This document shows positions 35,016 through 44,175 of a stretch of DNA of 58,583 nucleotides, piece after piece; the stretch's first letter is position 1; every line of letters begins with the position of its first letter. The stretch comes from Brachybacterium massiliense (lineage in GTDB: Bacteria; Actinomycetota; Actinomycetes; Actinomycetales; Dermabacteraceae). Location of the stretch: assembly GCF_900184245.1 (NCBI RefSeq), contig NZ_FXXB01000002.1, forward strand, positions 1 to 58,583, read 5' to 3'. Position numbers and translations under genes: made by a program. The notes under the pieces are model-generated. The model made no database searches, was not told where the DNA came from, and saw only the letters and a list, made by a program, of their open reading frames with translations.

Positions 35016-36511
35016 GCGACATCACTCCCCGCACCCGCCAGGGCGAGATCCTCGGCGTCGTCCTGTTCCCCGGCCGTGAAGTCGTCACCCTGCAGCCCGA
35101 CGCGCGCCTGCGACAGCAGTGCGCCGTCGGTGTCAGCCAGCTGCGCCTCAATGCTCGAGCGCGACGCGCGCATGAGCACGGCGGGCTTGTTGCCGATCTT
35201 CAGCAGGCAGCAGCCCTGCTCGAGGTTCATCAGCAGGTCGATCGACGACGGGGGCATGCCGAACAGTCGTTGGCACGCCTCGGCGTCCTCTCGGCGTGCC
35301 TGGCGGAACATCGCGATGGTGCCGGCCTCCTTGATCGTGGCGATGGCCGGCGAGTTCGCCGGCACATCGGAGAGATGCTGGTAGTTGGTCACGGTCGACA
35401 GGGCGAGTCCGCGAGACTTCTTCGTGTTCTGCTGGGACACCTTGGCGAAGGACCCGTCCACCAGGTGCCAACCCTCCTCGATCACGAAGAACGTCGGGAC
35501 CGCCGACTTCTGCCGCAGGAGGGTGGCCCGCAGCCACGTGTTGATGATCGCCATGACCACCGGCACCGCCGGGCCGCTGTCCGGCAGCGCTGAGATATCG
35601 AAGACCGTCAGCCCCGCGTGGACACGGATCTCCTCACTGGTCTCCCCGTCGATCAGCCCGGCGAGCTCGCCTTCGATGCACTCCTCGAGCGCGAACCCGA
35701 CGCGACGACCCCAGGTTGCGTAGTCGTCGACTCCGTAGCGTCCCAGCTGCGCCTCGACGATCTCCTCGTCCGGTTCCAGGAGGTACCTGGTGACGTCATG
35801 GATCGTCGCGACCGCGCCGCGCTCCCGCGCCCGCGTGACCGCGGCGTCCCGCGCGACCCGCAGGGCCTTGCGCTCGTCCGCGCTGAGGACCTCGCCGATC
35901 ACCTCTTCGAGGATCGCCTTGAGCAGGTCGCTGTGGTTCGCCGTGAGTCGGTCGGATCCCGTGATCACCGGGTCCAGCGGGTTGATCCTCAGCCCTCCCT
36001 CTTCGCCGGTGAAGCGGATGGGCTCCACGCCGAGGGCTCGGGCCAGTGAGGCGTACTCGCCCTCGTGCTCGGAGTCTTCATCTCCGGCCGACTGCATCTT
36101 CTTGTCCACGATCACGACGCGGCGTCCCAGCATGAGGTTGCGCATCGTGACCCAGGTCTTGGAGAACGAGGACTTGCCGTAGCCGACATCGCCGATCGAG
36201 ACGCAGTTCGGCGATCCGATGACCTTGGACCGGTAGCCCTCGATCGGATCGTGGAAGACCGGCCAGCCGGTGATCAGGTCATCTCCGGCGTAGAGGCCGA
36301 ACGATGACGTCGGCGCCCCGGCCACTGCGAGATGCAGCGCCGAGGTCTGCGACGTCGTCGACCGCAGCATGGTGACCTGCTGGTCATAGGCTCCCAGGAA
36401 GTCGAGCCACCCCTTCCGGCGAGCCGCCTGCAGCCACGGCTCGGGAGGCTTCGTCTCTGCAGAGGAGGGCGGGGTGCCGCCCTTTCGCTTCTTCCGCTGC
36501 TTCACCTTCAT
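35012..36511 (-). CDS. VirB4/TraC-like T4SS ATPase (C-terminal motor half)
   Basis: 499 residues. Walker A IGDVGYGKSS at residues 106-115, Walker B PTFFVIEEGWHLV, then ALSTVTNYQHLSDVPAN and AMFRQARREDAEACQRLF as in VirB4/TraC motors. It corresponds to the C-terminal ATPase half of VirB4; the N-terminal half is probably supplied by the SCO6880-family protein encoded immediately upstream. Together they power assembly and substrate transfer of the actinobacterial conjugation channel. Confidence 0.88.
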   Translation of the reverse strand: MKVKQRKKRKGGTPPSSAETKPPEPWLQAARRKGWLDFLGAYDQQVTMLRSTTSQTSALHLAVAGAPTSSFGLYAGDDLITGWPVFHDPIEGYRSKVIGSPNCVSIGDVGYGKSSFSKTWVTMRNLMLGRRVVIVDKKMQSAGDEDSEHEGEYASLARALGVEPIRFTGEEGGLRINPLDPVITGSDRLTANHSDLLKAILEEVIGEVLSADERKALRVARDAAVTRARERGAVATIHDVTRYLLEPDEEIVEAQLGRYGVDDYATWGRRVGFALEECIEGELAGLIDGETSEEIRVHAGLTVFDISALPDSGPAVPVVMAIINTWLRATLLRQKSAVPTFFVIEEGWHLVDGSFAKVSQQNTKKSRGLALSTVTNYQHLSDVPANSPAIATIKEAGTIAMFRQARREDAEACQRLFGMPPSSIDLLMNLEQGCCLLKIGNKPAVLMRASRSSIEAQLADTDGALLSQARVGLQGDDFTAGEQDDAEDLALAGAGSDVA

Positions 36512-36578
36512 CGGTGCTCTCCTCGTCTATGCCGCTCGCAAGTGGCGGCGGGGGCCTGTGGGCTTGCTGCGCTGGCGA

Positions 36579-38150
36579 TCACGTCGGCAGCCACTTCTTC
36601 TTACGCCGGCGCACTCCGGTAGCCAGCGGCAGCGTCAGCGGCATCGCCAGGTGGTGCGCGTGGTCCTGCCAGTCGAGGTTCGAGATGTGCGACTCGGCAG
36701 CGGCCTCCTCGATCGCGTTGACCGCCCGCTCGAGCTCCTCGAGGTCGGGAGCCTGGATCGTCACGGCCAGTGCCCACTCCGCCCCGTGGACGCCCGATCC
36801 CGGCTGCAGGTCTTGCAGCCGTCGCTGCGACGCTGTCAGCTGGGCCTCGCTCGTCCCGTCCGAGACCTCCTTGGCCTTCTGCTGCACCGCCGAGCGGTCC
36901 ATCGTCAGGTCGTCCCGGGCCTCGGCGCGGGCGGTCGTCGCCGGCACCACCGTCACGTGGGTACTCACGGTGCGTACCACTGCCGGGTTCACGCCCGTCA
37001 GGAGCGGCACCAGCATGTCGACCGGCAGTTCTCCCGCCGCGAACCCGTCGCGCGGCACCACGGCCGTGCGGGTGTACCACCGCTTCTGGCTCCCCTCGAT
37101 CACCAGGTACCGGGAGGACTCCGAGCCGATCCACGGCAGCCACATCGAGAACCGGTCAGCGCCCTCGAGGCGATCCAACGGCTGATCGGGATCCTGCAGG
37201 CTGCGCGTCACCGCGGCGAGCCGTCGCTCGTCGAGCTCCCGGAACGAGAACCCGTTGGCGCGGCCCGCGGAGATGATCCGCCGCAGCTCGGTGGCCAGGA
37301 CCACGGCCGTGCGGGCATCGGCCCGCTCCCGGTCACTGGCCTCGTTCATGTCGTCCGGGAGGACCACGCGATCGGCCGCCGCGTAGAACTCGCGACTCGC
37401 CGGCACACCGATCGTCAACCAGGTGCGGTTCTGCTCCTGCTCGCTGATCACTCCGTCCACGAGCTCGGCGTACGAACGCACGAGGATCTCCGGTGCGTTG
37501 TCCGGCAGCGCATCGATGAGCCATTGCACGTGATCGGCCGGGTCGAACGGCACGATCCGCGCCACCGGCTGCAGATGCCTCGCCAGCGAACCTTGACGCG
37601 CCATCACGGCCTGGAACTTCGCCCACCCCGCGTGGTTCCGTAGCCCCTCAAGCCCGTCGACAACACCAGACTGCTGTGCTCGGAACTCGAGCACCATCGT
37701 GAACTGGGTCTGGTCGTGGATCCGCTGACGAAGCACAGCCACACGTCCAGGATGCTCCGCCCCCGGCCACAGCTCGATCTCGAAGCCACGCAACGTCCCG
37801 ACGGCAGCCGGCAGGTGAGGGACATTCCCCTCAGCGGCCTCGGCCGCCTCTCCCCCGACCGTGTCCAGCGTCTTCATCCGGCGGTTCCAGCGTCGACGCA
37901 GGGGGATCGCGAGCATCCCGACCACGGACTTGTGGCCGAAGCTCGGCCTCGGTGACCACACGAACACGGTCGTGGCCAGCAGAACAGCGCCCAGCAGGAC
38001 GGTCCAGGACCAGCGCATCACCATCAGCTGCGCGACCACCAGCACTGCCAGGGTCGACCACATACCGATCCGCTCGAGGCGGTTGCGGCTGCTCCCGAAG
38101 ATCGAGCGGCCCTGCAGCTCGCCACCGAGCTGCACATGCGTCACGGCCAT
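36579..38150 (-). CDS. SCO6880-family T4SS membrane protein
   Basis: 523 residues from MAVTHVQLGGELQGRSIFG; ATG shares a base with the preceding stop. Two close N-terminal helices (residues about 34-75, VirB3/PrgI-like) precede a large cytosolic domain equivalent to the N-terminal part of VirB4 (FEIELWPGAEHPG, TWLTIGVPASREFYAAADRV, RRLAAVTRSLQDPD). This is the split VirB3-VirB4N arrangement typical of actinobacterial transfer systems. Confidence 0.85.
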   Translation of the reverse strand: MAVTHVQLGGELQGRSIFGSSRNRLERIGMWSTLAVLVVAQLMVMRWSWTVLLGAVLLATTVFVWSPRPSFGHKSVVGMLAIPLRRRWNRRMKTLDTVGGEAAEAAEGNVPHLPAAVGTLRGFEIELWPGAEHPGRVAVLRQRIHDQTQFTMVLEFRAQQSGVVDGLEGLRNHAGWAKFQAVMARQGSLARHLQPVARIVPFDPADHVQWLIDALPDNAPEILVRSYAELVDGVISEQEQNRTWLTIGVPASREFYAAADRVVLPDDMNEASDRERADARTAVVLATELRRIISAGRANGFSFRELDERRLAAVTRSLQDPDQPLDRLEGADRFSMWLPWIGSESSRYLVIEGSQKRWYTRTAVVPRDGFAAGELPVDMLVPLLTGVNPAVVRTVSTHVTVVPATTARAEARDDLTMDRSAVQQKAKEVSDGTSEAQLTASQRRLQDLQPGSGVHGAEWALAVTIQAPDLEELERAVNAIEEAAAESHISNLDWQDHAHHLAMPLTLPLATGVRRRKKKWLPT

Positions 38151-39889
38151 CACTCGCTCCACTTCCGTCGATCATGCAGTGAGCTCTGCTGCTCTTCCTG
38201 CGACGGGCCCTGCGAAGGCGGTGCCGTGCTCTCCGCGGCCGTCTTCGCGGTCGCGGCAGCGGTCTGCGTGCCCCTGGCGGCCATGGCCGCCAGGATCAGT
38301 GCGCCGCCCGTGGCCGCACCGCCCGCAGCCACACCGGCCTTGCCCGCGGCACCGGCAGCACCTGCCTTGCTGGCGCCAGAGGCGCCAGCGGCACCCGCTT
38401 TGCCGACTCCTCCACCGGCAGAGCCCACCGTCGCCGACGCCGGGTTCTTCCCACCCGGGGTGCCTGACGCCGGCGCGCTCGGGGCCGACTTCATCGTGGA
38501 GGAGCTCTTCCCCGACGGCGGCGAGCCGCCGTCTCCCCCGGCTCCCGCACCGGCGGTCTGCATACGGCGCATCCCGAGGGTCATCATCATCCCGCCGGCC
38601 GCGCCGGCGGCGGCCGACGCCGGGTTGAACCCGCCGCCGTCGACCTCCGAGCCATCGGGCAGGAGCGGGATGAACTTGAACGCCACCCAGGGAGCCAGCC
38701 CCACCGCGAGAAGCGCCAGGATGATCATGCAGCCCTCACCGAGGGTCTGCAGCGCGTCCTGCCCCAGCAGATTCAGCGGCTTGAACGACTGGATCATCAT
38801 GAACAGCACCGTGATCACGAACAGCAGCGTCGGCTTGGCGAGCATGATCCCGAGGACCAGCATGGGGACGCGCAGCGCCTTCGACCTCCACCGCGGATGG
38901 GCGAGCATCCCGAACGCGATCGCCATCCCCACCGACGTCATGTAGACCGCCATGCCCTGCGCAATGAACATCACGAACACCAAGACGGCGCCGATGAACA
39001 GGATGAACCAGAACACCAGGCCCATCAGCACACCGCCCGGCATCAGATTCGCGGTGATCGAGAAGATCGCCCCCTCGAGCACTGTCTCGTAGATATCCTC
39101 GCCACCCCAGGCAATGATCCCCCGGTTGAACGCCGCGATCATGTTCTGGACGACGTAGGCCAGCACCGGCGCCCAGACCATCGAGATGATCCCGCCCATG
39201 AGGTACTGGAAGCTCTCGCCCAACTGGTGCGCAGAGATACGGTCACGGGCCGCGTCCTTGAGCACCATGATCATCATGACCGCCGCGACGAACAGCCCGA
39301 TCCCCCCGGCAGCGGCGTAAGCGTTCCGCCACCACTCGGCGCTGAAATCGGCGTTTCCGATGTTCACCAGTTCGCCCATGACCTTGTTCAGGAAGTCGAC
39401 CGCACCTTCCTTGAGCATGTTCACGATGTCCTCGAACGCGCTCTGCGGATCGTCGATGAACTCCTTCGCCTTCTTGGCGGTGTCGATGACCTCCTCGGCC
39501 TGGCCGATCGTCGCGTCGTAGGCCGTCTGCGCGGCATCTCGCAGGCCACCGATGTTGGCAGTCACCAGGGCGACACAGCCCGCCGTAGGGACGGGGCCGA
39601 GCGGCAGTAGCGCGCCGCACATGATCTGAGGCTGGATCTCCTCGAACGACGGAGCTTTCGCGATCGCTCCCTCAGCCAGCCCGACACACTTCTCCAGGAG
39701 ATCCCCGTTGCCGATCGGCAACAGGTCGCACGCGAACTCTGCCGCAGCGGTGTTGCCGGCGGCGCGAGCCGCTTCCTCGTCCTCCGCAGACGGTTCAGCG
39801 AGGGCAGGACCTCCACCGATCATGACCGCCAGAAACAGAGTCAACGCCGCCACCAAAAGGCGGCGGGGGTGCTCAGCTCGCGTCTTCAT
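38150..39889 (-). CDS. VirB6/TrbL-like polytopic T4SS protein
   Basis: 579 residues from MKTRAEHPRRLLVAALTLF, chosen because a signal peptide (VMIGGGPALAEP) starts there. After an extracytoplasmic helical domain with Cys pairs (CDLLPIGNGDLLEKCVGL, CGALLPLGPVPTAGC) come about 6-7 membrane helices and an Ala/Gly/Pro-rich cytosolic tail of about 150 residues (GASGASKAGAAGAAGKAG). It fits the VirB6/TrbL channel component. Its start overlaps the end of the upstream gene by 17 bases. Confidence 0.82.
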   Translation of the reverse strand: MKTRAEHPRRLLVAALTLFLAVMIGGGPALAEPSAEDEEAARAAGNTAAAEFACDLLPIGNGDLLEKCVGLAEGAIAKAPSFEEIQPQIMCGALLPLGPVPTAGCVALVTANIGGLRDAAQTAYDATIGQAEEVIDTAKKAKEFIDDPQSAFEDIVNMLKEGAVDFLNKVMGELVNIGNADFSAEWWRNAYAAAGGIGLFVAAVMMIMVLKDAARDRISAHQLGESFQYLMGGIISMVWAPVLAYVVQNMIAAFNRGIIAWGGEDIYETVLEGAIFSITANLMPGGVLMGLVFWFILFIGAVLVFVMFIAQGMAVYMTSVGMAIAFGMLAHPRWRSKALRVPMLVLGIMLAKPTLLFVITVLFMMIQSFKPLNLLGQDALQTLGEGCMIILALLAVGLAPWVAFKFIPLLPDGSEVDGGGFNPASAAAGAAGGMMMTLGMRRMQTAGAGAGGDGGSPPSGKSSSTMKSAPSAPASGTPGGKNPASATVGSAGGGVGKAGAAGASGASKAGAAGAAGKAGVAAGGAATGGALILAAMAARGTQTAAATAKTAAESTAPPSQGPSQEEQQSSLHDRRKWSE

Positions 39890-40643
39890 AGTTCTCCCAC
39901 TGGGTGTGCGTTCCCACCAGGGTCGACACCTCATCGTCCGGCTCGGTAACAGGCTCCTCAGGCAACGTGGTCGGTGCCTCCGCCTGGTCAGTTCCGCTGA
40001 TCTTCCAGTCACCATCCACCCAGGCCAGCGTCGTCGAGGAGGTGGCGTAATAGAACTCGCCCTCTCCCCAGTAGTCGTAGGCGTGCACGATCTGCACGGT
40101 GGCCGACTCTTCCTCCGTGCACTCAGCAACGGTGAAACCGCCCCAGTCGGGACGGATCGAACCGCGGGGGCTCTCTGCGTCACCAAACTCTTCGAGCATC
40201 TCTCGCGTGCTCTGGACTGAACTTTCCTGGTACTCGCCGGTGGTCAGCTCCTCGGTGAGCGCAACGTATTCCTCTTGGCTCAGCTCTCCGGAGGTGACCT
40301 TCGTGTAGTCCAGTCCGACGAGGTAGTTGGTCGCGGCCTCGACCGCTCCCTTGCAGGTCGGCTCGTACCCCACGGGCACGGAGGGATCATGCTCGGAAGC
40401 TGCCGAGCCGCCTTCCCCGACCGTGACCTTGAGGTCGTCCCGAATCACGGGCTGACTCGACGGGGGCGCGGACGACGTCGTCGCCCCGCCCGCTGGCGGC
40501 TCCTCGTCGTCGGAGAACAGCAGCTGCGCCCCAAGCACGCCCGACAGTGTGAGCAGCACCAGAACGGCCACCGAGAGCACCGCGATGACCGGCCCCCGGC
40601 GGAGCCGGTGCCGGTCCTGCTGCTCGTCCCGGAGCTCAGACAT
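39873..40643 (-). CDS. Single-pass T4SS protein, VirB8/TcpC-like
   Basis: 256 residues from MSELRDEQQDRHRLRRGP, with one N-terminal helix (VIAVLSVAVLVLLTLSGVLG), a Ser/Pro linker and an extracytoplasmic domain ending TLAWVDGDWKISGTDQAE, the closing strand pattern of NTF2-like VirB8/TcpC domains. The acidic tail is probably flexible. Its start shares a base with the upstream stop (TGATG). VirB8 proteins assemble the inner-membrane core of the channel. Confidence 0.65.
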   Translation of the reverse strand: MSELRDEQQDRHRLRRGPVIAVLSVAVLVLLTLSGVLGAQLLFSDDEEPPAGGATTSSAPPSSQPVIRDDLKVTVGEGGSAASEHDPSVPVGYEPTCKGAVEAATNYLVGLDYTKVTSGELSQEEYVALTEELTTGEYQESSVQSTREMLEEFGDAESPRGSIRPDWGGFTVAECTEEESATVQIVHAYDYWGEGEFYYATSSTTLAWVDGDWKISGTDQAEAPTTLPEEPVTEPDDEVSTLVGTHTQWENYEDAS

Positions 40644-40939
40644 CACTCACCGCCCTGCACGGTGCCCACGATGAACAGGATGGCGGCGAAGATGATGCCC
40701 AGCGCCGCACAGGCGCCGAACGCGATGAGCGCGACCTTGAGCTGCCCCGCAGCCTCGGTCATCTCCTCGCTGCGGTTGGAGTGGCGCGCGACGGCCCACT
40801 TCCCTGTGCCGATGAGCGCGCCGATCGCACACCCTACGAACGCGAGGGCCCACAGTCCGCCGAGGACCAGGGCCACGAGGCTGTTCACCTCCGCGCCGAA
40901 GATATCCAGGCTGGGAGTCACTCCCTCAAACGGGTTCAT
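40643..40939 (-). CDS. Small two-helix membrane protein (VirB2/pilin-like position)
   Basis: 98 residues with two hydrophobic helices (SLVALVLGGLWALAFVGCAIGALIG and LIAFGACAALGIIFAAILFIVG) joined by a short polar loop. Size, topology and position match the VirB2/TrbC-like small protein of actinobacterial T4SS operons, but without a signal peptide cleavage site. Overlaps the next gene by 1 base. Confidence 0.65.
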   Translation of the reverse strand: MNPFEGVTPSLDIFGAEVNSLVALVLGGLWALAFVGCAIGALIGTGKWAVARHSNRSEEMTEAAGQLKVALIAFGACAALGIIFAAILFIVGTVQGGE

Positions 40940-40940
40940 G

Positions 40941-42149
40941 TCAGTTTCCTTCCGTGGTGGGTGATGCGGTCAGGTAGGGGTTGTCGATGGACGCCAGCGT
41001 CCGGGAGACCGTTGCTCCCAGACGCAGGAATGCTCGCTGCGTGGGGGCAGCGAGACGATCGAAGGACAGCCGTGAGCCGGCGTCGATGTGCGAGTCGTAC
41101 GGGATCTCGAGCACGTCAGCGGTGTTCTCCTCGAACCATTCCCGCCACTTCGGTGCGTTCTCACGATCAACCGCGGCGCCGCGCACGTGAGAGATCACCG
41201 TGACCGCGTTGCGGACCAGGTCGTCGCGGCCCATCTCGTGCAGCTGCACGATCATCTGCTGCGCAGAGCGAACGTGGTCGTACGACCAGCGCAGGGGGAT
41301 CACCAGCACGTCAGCGGTATCAGCGGCCGCGGTCCAGTTCGGGGCCAGCAGCGAGTTGCCGGTGTCGACCACGATCAGCTGATAGAAGCGCGAGAGGATC
41401 GCGTGCAGCCTCATGAACTCGTCGTGGCCGATCATCCGCATACTGCGGGAGTCCTCCGCGGAGGCGAGCACGTCGAACTTGCCCACCTGCTGGTGGCGCA
41501 GGAACCGGCCCAGATCGCCCATCCCTCCACGCCCCGTCTCGAAGAGCTCCGCGCTGTCCAGGAGGTCGACCGCCGTGGTGGGGAACCGCCCTGCTGCGGT
41601 GCGCAACCCCAGCGTGCCCTGGTTCTCGTTGTTGTCCCAGGCGACAACCCCGCCGCCGCGATGCTCACCGAGGATCGCGGCGAGCAGCGCCACCACGGGA
41701 GTCTTTCCGGCCGAGCCCTTGTGGTTCGCGACCGCGACCGTCATGGGGCGTGAGAGCTGCAGGCCCGCGTCCCGCTCGTCGTCGAGCCGCGACAGCTCCT
41801 CCTTGCCCGGACGCAGCTTCACCAGACCGAAGGTGGCCAGCGCGAGGCGGCGACGCCACCCCTCCGACGCCACCAGTCGGTGGTCCCCGGAAGGGGCCAC
41901 CTCGAGGGCGGCGTATGACGGCTGATTTGTGCGCTCACTCACACCTGTGGAAGTCTGCGCGGCATCTGAACGATTCGGGGGAATCGAGGGGGAAGCGGGC
42001 CCCTTCGTCGCATCCGCTCGGTCCTCCCGCGACTCTGCCGTCTCCGCCTCCGCGGGGGTGGCCGCACCAGGGAGGTGCCCGGACTGTTGAAGAAGCTCAT
42101 GGGCAGCGCTCTGACGACGCTCGTAGCTCCCGCCCTGCCAGTCGTTCAC
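40941..42149 (-). CDS. ParA/MinD-like ATPase heading the T4SS operon
   Basis: 402 residues. The first about 130 residues are disordered (Ala/Ser/Glu-rich). A ParA-type ATPase follows with a deviant Walker A NHKGSAGKTP, in which Pro replaces the usual final Thr/Ser, then GGGVVAWDNNENQGTLGLR, LIVVDTGNS and VLVIPLRWSYDHV. It is related to the ATPase encoded at 44176 and less so to parA at 50114. Probably positions or regulates the transfer machinery; plasmid partition is better assigned to parA-parB. Confidence 0.78.
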   Translation of the reverse strand: MNDWQGGSYERRQSAAHELLQQSGHLPGAATPAEAETAESREDRADATKGPASPSIPPNRSDAAQTSTGVSERTNQPSYAALEVAPSGDHRLVASEGWRRRLALATFGLVKLRPGKEELSRLDDERDAGLQLSRPMTVAVANHKGSAGKTPVVALLAAILGEHRGGGVVAWDNNENQGTLGLRTAAGRFPTTAVDLLDSAELFETGRGGMGDLGRFLRHQQVGKFDVLASAEDSRSMRMIGHDEFMRLHAILSRFYQLIVVDTGNSLLAPNWTAAADTADVLVIPLRWSYDHVRSAQQMIVQLHEMGRDDLVRNAVTVISHVRGAAVDRENAPKWREWFEENTADVLEIPYDSHIDAGSRLSFDRLAAPTQRAFLRLGATVSRTLASIDNPYLTASPTTEGN

Positions 42150-42176
42150 CGTAGCCCCCTGTAGTTACCTCTCATC

Positions 42177-42219
42177 ATGCTTCCATAGTCTCGCATGTTC
42201 CCGTAGCATGCAAGCATGC
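42177..42219. promoter_or_regulatory. Palindromic GCATGC sites in the divergent transfer promoter
   Basis: GCATGC-AA-GCATGC (42206-42219) overlaps the ATG of the HTH gene; further CATGC/GCATG halves lie at 42178 and 42193. The 66-base gap drives the T4SS operon one way and the HTH/NlpC unit the other. A bound protein, perhaps the HTH protein itself, would switch both. Confidence 0.5.
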
Positions 42220-42461
42220 GGAAACTTGCACAACCTCAGTTCGATCGGGCGATGCGCCGCGACTGGCCGATGATGATGGACGCCGCCGACATCGCCGAGT
42301 TCACCGGATGGACGAAGCTGACGATCCTGAACTGGATCAAGGAAGGACAGCTCACCGGAGCGCTGACGCTCTCGGACGCCCCGAAGTCGACCGTCCTGAT
42401 CCCCCGCGAGCTCGTCTTCGCACAGCTCGACCCTCGCCAGGGCCTCAGCGCACAGGGGTGA
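42216..42461 (+). CDS. Small helix-turn-helix (excisionase/MerR-like) regulator
   Basis: 81 residues. MMMDAADIAEFTGWTKLTILNWIKEGQLTGALTL is a MerR/excisionase-type winged HTH, followed by STVLIPRELV. It lies in the divergent region between the two transfer operons, and its start is embedded in the GCATGC palindromes, so autoregulation is likely. No Shine-Dalgarno; probably leaderless. Confidence 0.72.
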   Translation: MRKLAQPQFDRAMRRDWPMMMDAADIAEFTGWTKLTILNWIKEGQLTGALTLSDAPKSTVLIPRELVFAQLDPRQGLSAQG

Positions 42462-42468
42462 TGGCAGC

Positions 42469-43620
42469 GTGAAGAAGGTCCTCGCACTCGGCGTCGGGGG
42501 AGTCATGCTCCTCGGCGTGACCGTCGTCGGCGCTGCTGTGCTCGACGAACAGGACGTCACAGCGGCATGCCTCCCAGGTGGCGCAGCGGTCACCGTCAAC
42601 GTCGACGGCCTGCCCGAGGAGATCGCCGGCTACAGCGGCGACGCGCTCCACAACGCCGCAGTCATCGCCCAAGTCGGCGAGGAGCTGGGAGTCGGAAAGC
42701 AGGGACAGCTCATCGCCCTGATCACCGCGATGCAGGAGAGTCAACTCGGTAACAACCCCAGCACCGCCAGCCCCGACGAGAACGGGGACGCCGGCGTGTT
42801 CCAGCAGCGACAGCTGGATGGTTGGTACGGCTCCCTCGAAGAGGTCAACGATGTCTCCTACGCCGCGACGGCGTTCTACAACGGCGTGACGGCCGAGAGT
42901 GCCGGCGACTACGGCTCGGTGGGCGGTGGCACTGGCTACGGCCACATCCCTGGCCTGACGGATATCTCCGGGTGGGAGTCCATGCCCCCTGCCGAAGCAG
43001 CTCAGGCCGTGCAGCGCTCGGCCCATCCCGACGCTTATGCCGAGCACCTCGACGAGGCGGAAGCAATCCTCGAGGGACTGGCGAACGCGAACGTCAACGT
43101 GGACAGCGCCAGCACCAGCGACGCTGGGGGCGCTAGCGACGCCGGGGGCGACTCCTGCGCCGCCCCCGCCGTCGAGGCCACCGGAGACGCCGCGGAGGCC
43201 ATCGCACGCGGCCGCACCCTGCTCGGGACGCCCTACGAGTTCGGCGGTGGAGGCAAGCACGGACCTGACACCGGCATCGACTGCAGCGGCTTCGTGCTCT
43301 TCGCCTTCGGGCTTGACCCCGACGAGATCGGTCGCACGGCCCAGGCCCAGTTCGACAGCCTCGCCTCAACCAGCGTTCCCCCCGACCAGATCCAGCCCGG
43401 CGACCTCATCTTCTACGCCAAGGGCCGCACCGGCACCGTCGGGTCTCCCGATGCCATCAGCCACGTCGCGATCTATAGCGGCGACGGGAAGATGATCGAG
43501 TCCACCCGGTACAACGGCGGCACCGAGCCCGGCGTGCAGGAGATCGATGCCCAGGTCGAGGACGGTCGAGGCTTCGTCGATGTGCGCCGTCTCCCCAGCA
43601 CCTCCGAGGAGGCCGCATGA
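42469..43620 (+). CDS. Secreted cell-wall hydrolase with NlpC/P60 domain
   Basis: 383 residues. N-terminal signal or membrane anchor (KVLALGVGGVMLLGVTVVGAAVL), a lysozyme-like domain (ALITAMQESQLGNNPSTASPDENGDAGVFQQRQ, residues about 80-180), a Ser/Gly linker and a C40 NlpC/P60 peptidase with catalytic Cys in GIDCSGFVLFAF and His in AISHVAIYSGDGKMIES. It cuts peptidoglycan to open the wall for the conjugation channel (VirB1-like role). Starts 7 bases after the HTH gene. Confidence 0.9.
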   Translation: MKKVLALGVGGVMLLGVTVVGAAVLDEQDVTAACLPGGAAVTVNVDGLPEEIAGYSGDALHNAAVIAQVGEELGVGKQGQLIALITAMQESQLGNNPSTASPDENGDAGVFQQRQLDGWYGSLEEVNDVSYAATAFYNGVTAESAGDYGSVGGGTGYGHIPGLTDISGWESMPPAEAAQAVQRSAHPDAYAEHLDEAEAILEGLANANVNVDSASTSDAGGASDAGGDSCAAPAVEATGDAAEAIARGRTLLGTPYEFGGGGKHGPDTGIDCSGFVLFAFGLDPDEIGRTAQAQFDSLASTSVPPDQIQPGDLIFYAKGRTGTVGSPDAISHVAIYSGDGKMIESTRYNGGTEPGVQEIDAQVEDGRGFVDVRRLPSTSEEAA

Positions 43621-44159
43621 TCCGCCGACGCCTCCCGCACGTCGCCGCCACCGCGCTTCTCGTGCTCGCGGCAGGGTGCACCCCTTCCGAGCCGACTCCG
43701 ACGACGCCCCCGCCGGCGCCGACCGAGTCCACCCCGGACGAGCCGGACTGGACCTACAGCACACCTTCCCCGACCAGCGATGGCCCCGACGACATCCCGG
43801 ACGACAGCCTCATCGACGAGGAGGCCGACCAGGACGCACGAGAGGGCGCGGCCGCGGCCGCGACCGTCACCGCAGAGATCTGGGTGCAGGGTTCGACTCT
43901 CGATCAGCGTGAGTGGCAGGAGCGGCTCATGGAGACCCTGACTCCGATCGCGCAGGACTCGTACCGCGACCGCTGGTGGGGTTACCGAGTCGCCGAGACC
44001 GAGCTCACCGGCGAACCCGAGATCGTCGCCGCAACGATGGCCAGCGCCACTGTCACGATCCCCACCAACGCCGGCGACCTCACCCTCACCGTCACCCGTC
44101 CCACCCCCACCGACCAATGGCTCACCAGCGGCATCGAGCCCGCCACCACCGAGCAGTGA
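43617..44159 (+). CDS. T4SS-associated lipoprotein
   Basis: 180 residues with lipobox VLAAGC (Cys at residue 20), a Thr/Pro/Asp-rich linker to about residue 75 and a folded C-terminal part (VTAEIWVQGSTLDQREWQERL, ATVTIPTNAGDLTLTVTRP). Overlaps the hydrolase gene by 4 bases. Likely anchors or guides wall remodelling near the channel; no named family. Confidence 0.75.
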   Translation: MIRRRLPHVAATALLVLAAGCTPSEPTPTTPPPAPTESTPDEPDWTYSTPSPTSDGPDDIPDDSLIDEEADQDAREGAAAAATVTAEIWVQGSTLDQREWQERLMETLTPIAQDSYRDRWWGYRVAETELTGEPEIVAATMASATVTIPTNAGDLTLTVTRPTPTDQWLTSGIEPATTEQ

Positions 44160-44175
44160 CCCTAGGAGACATGCG

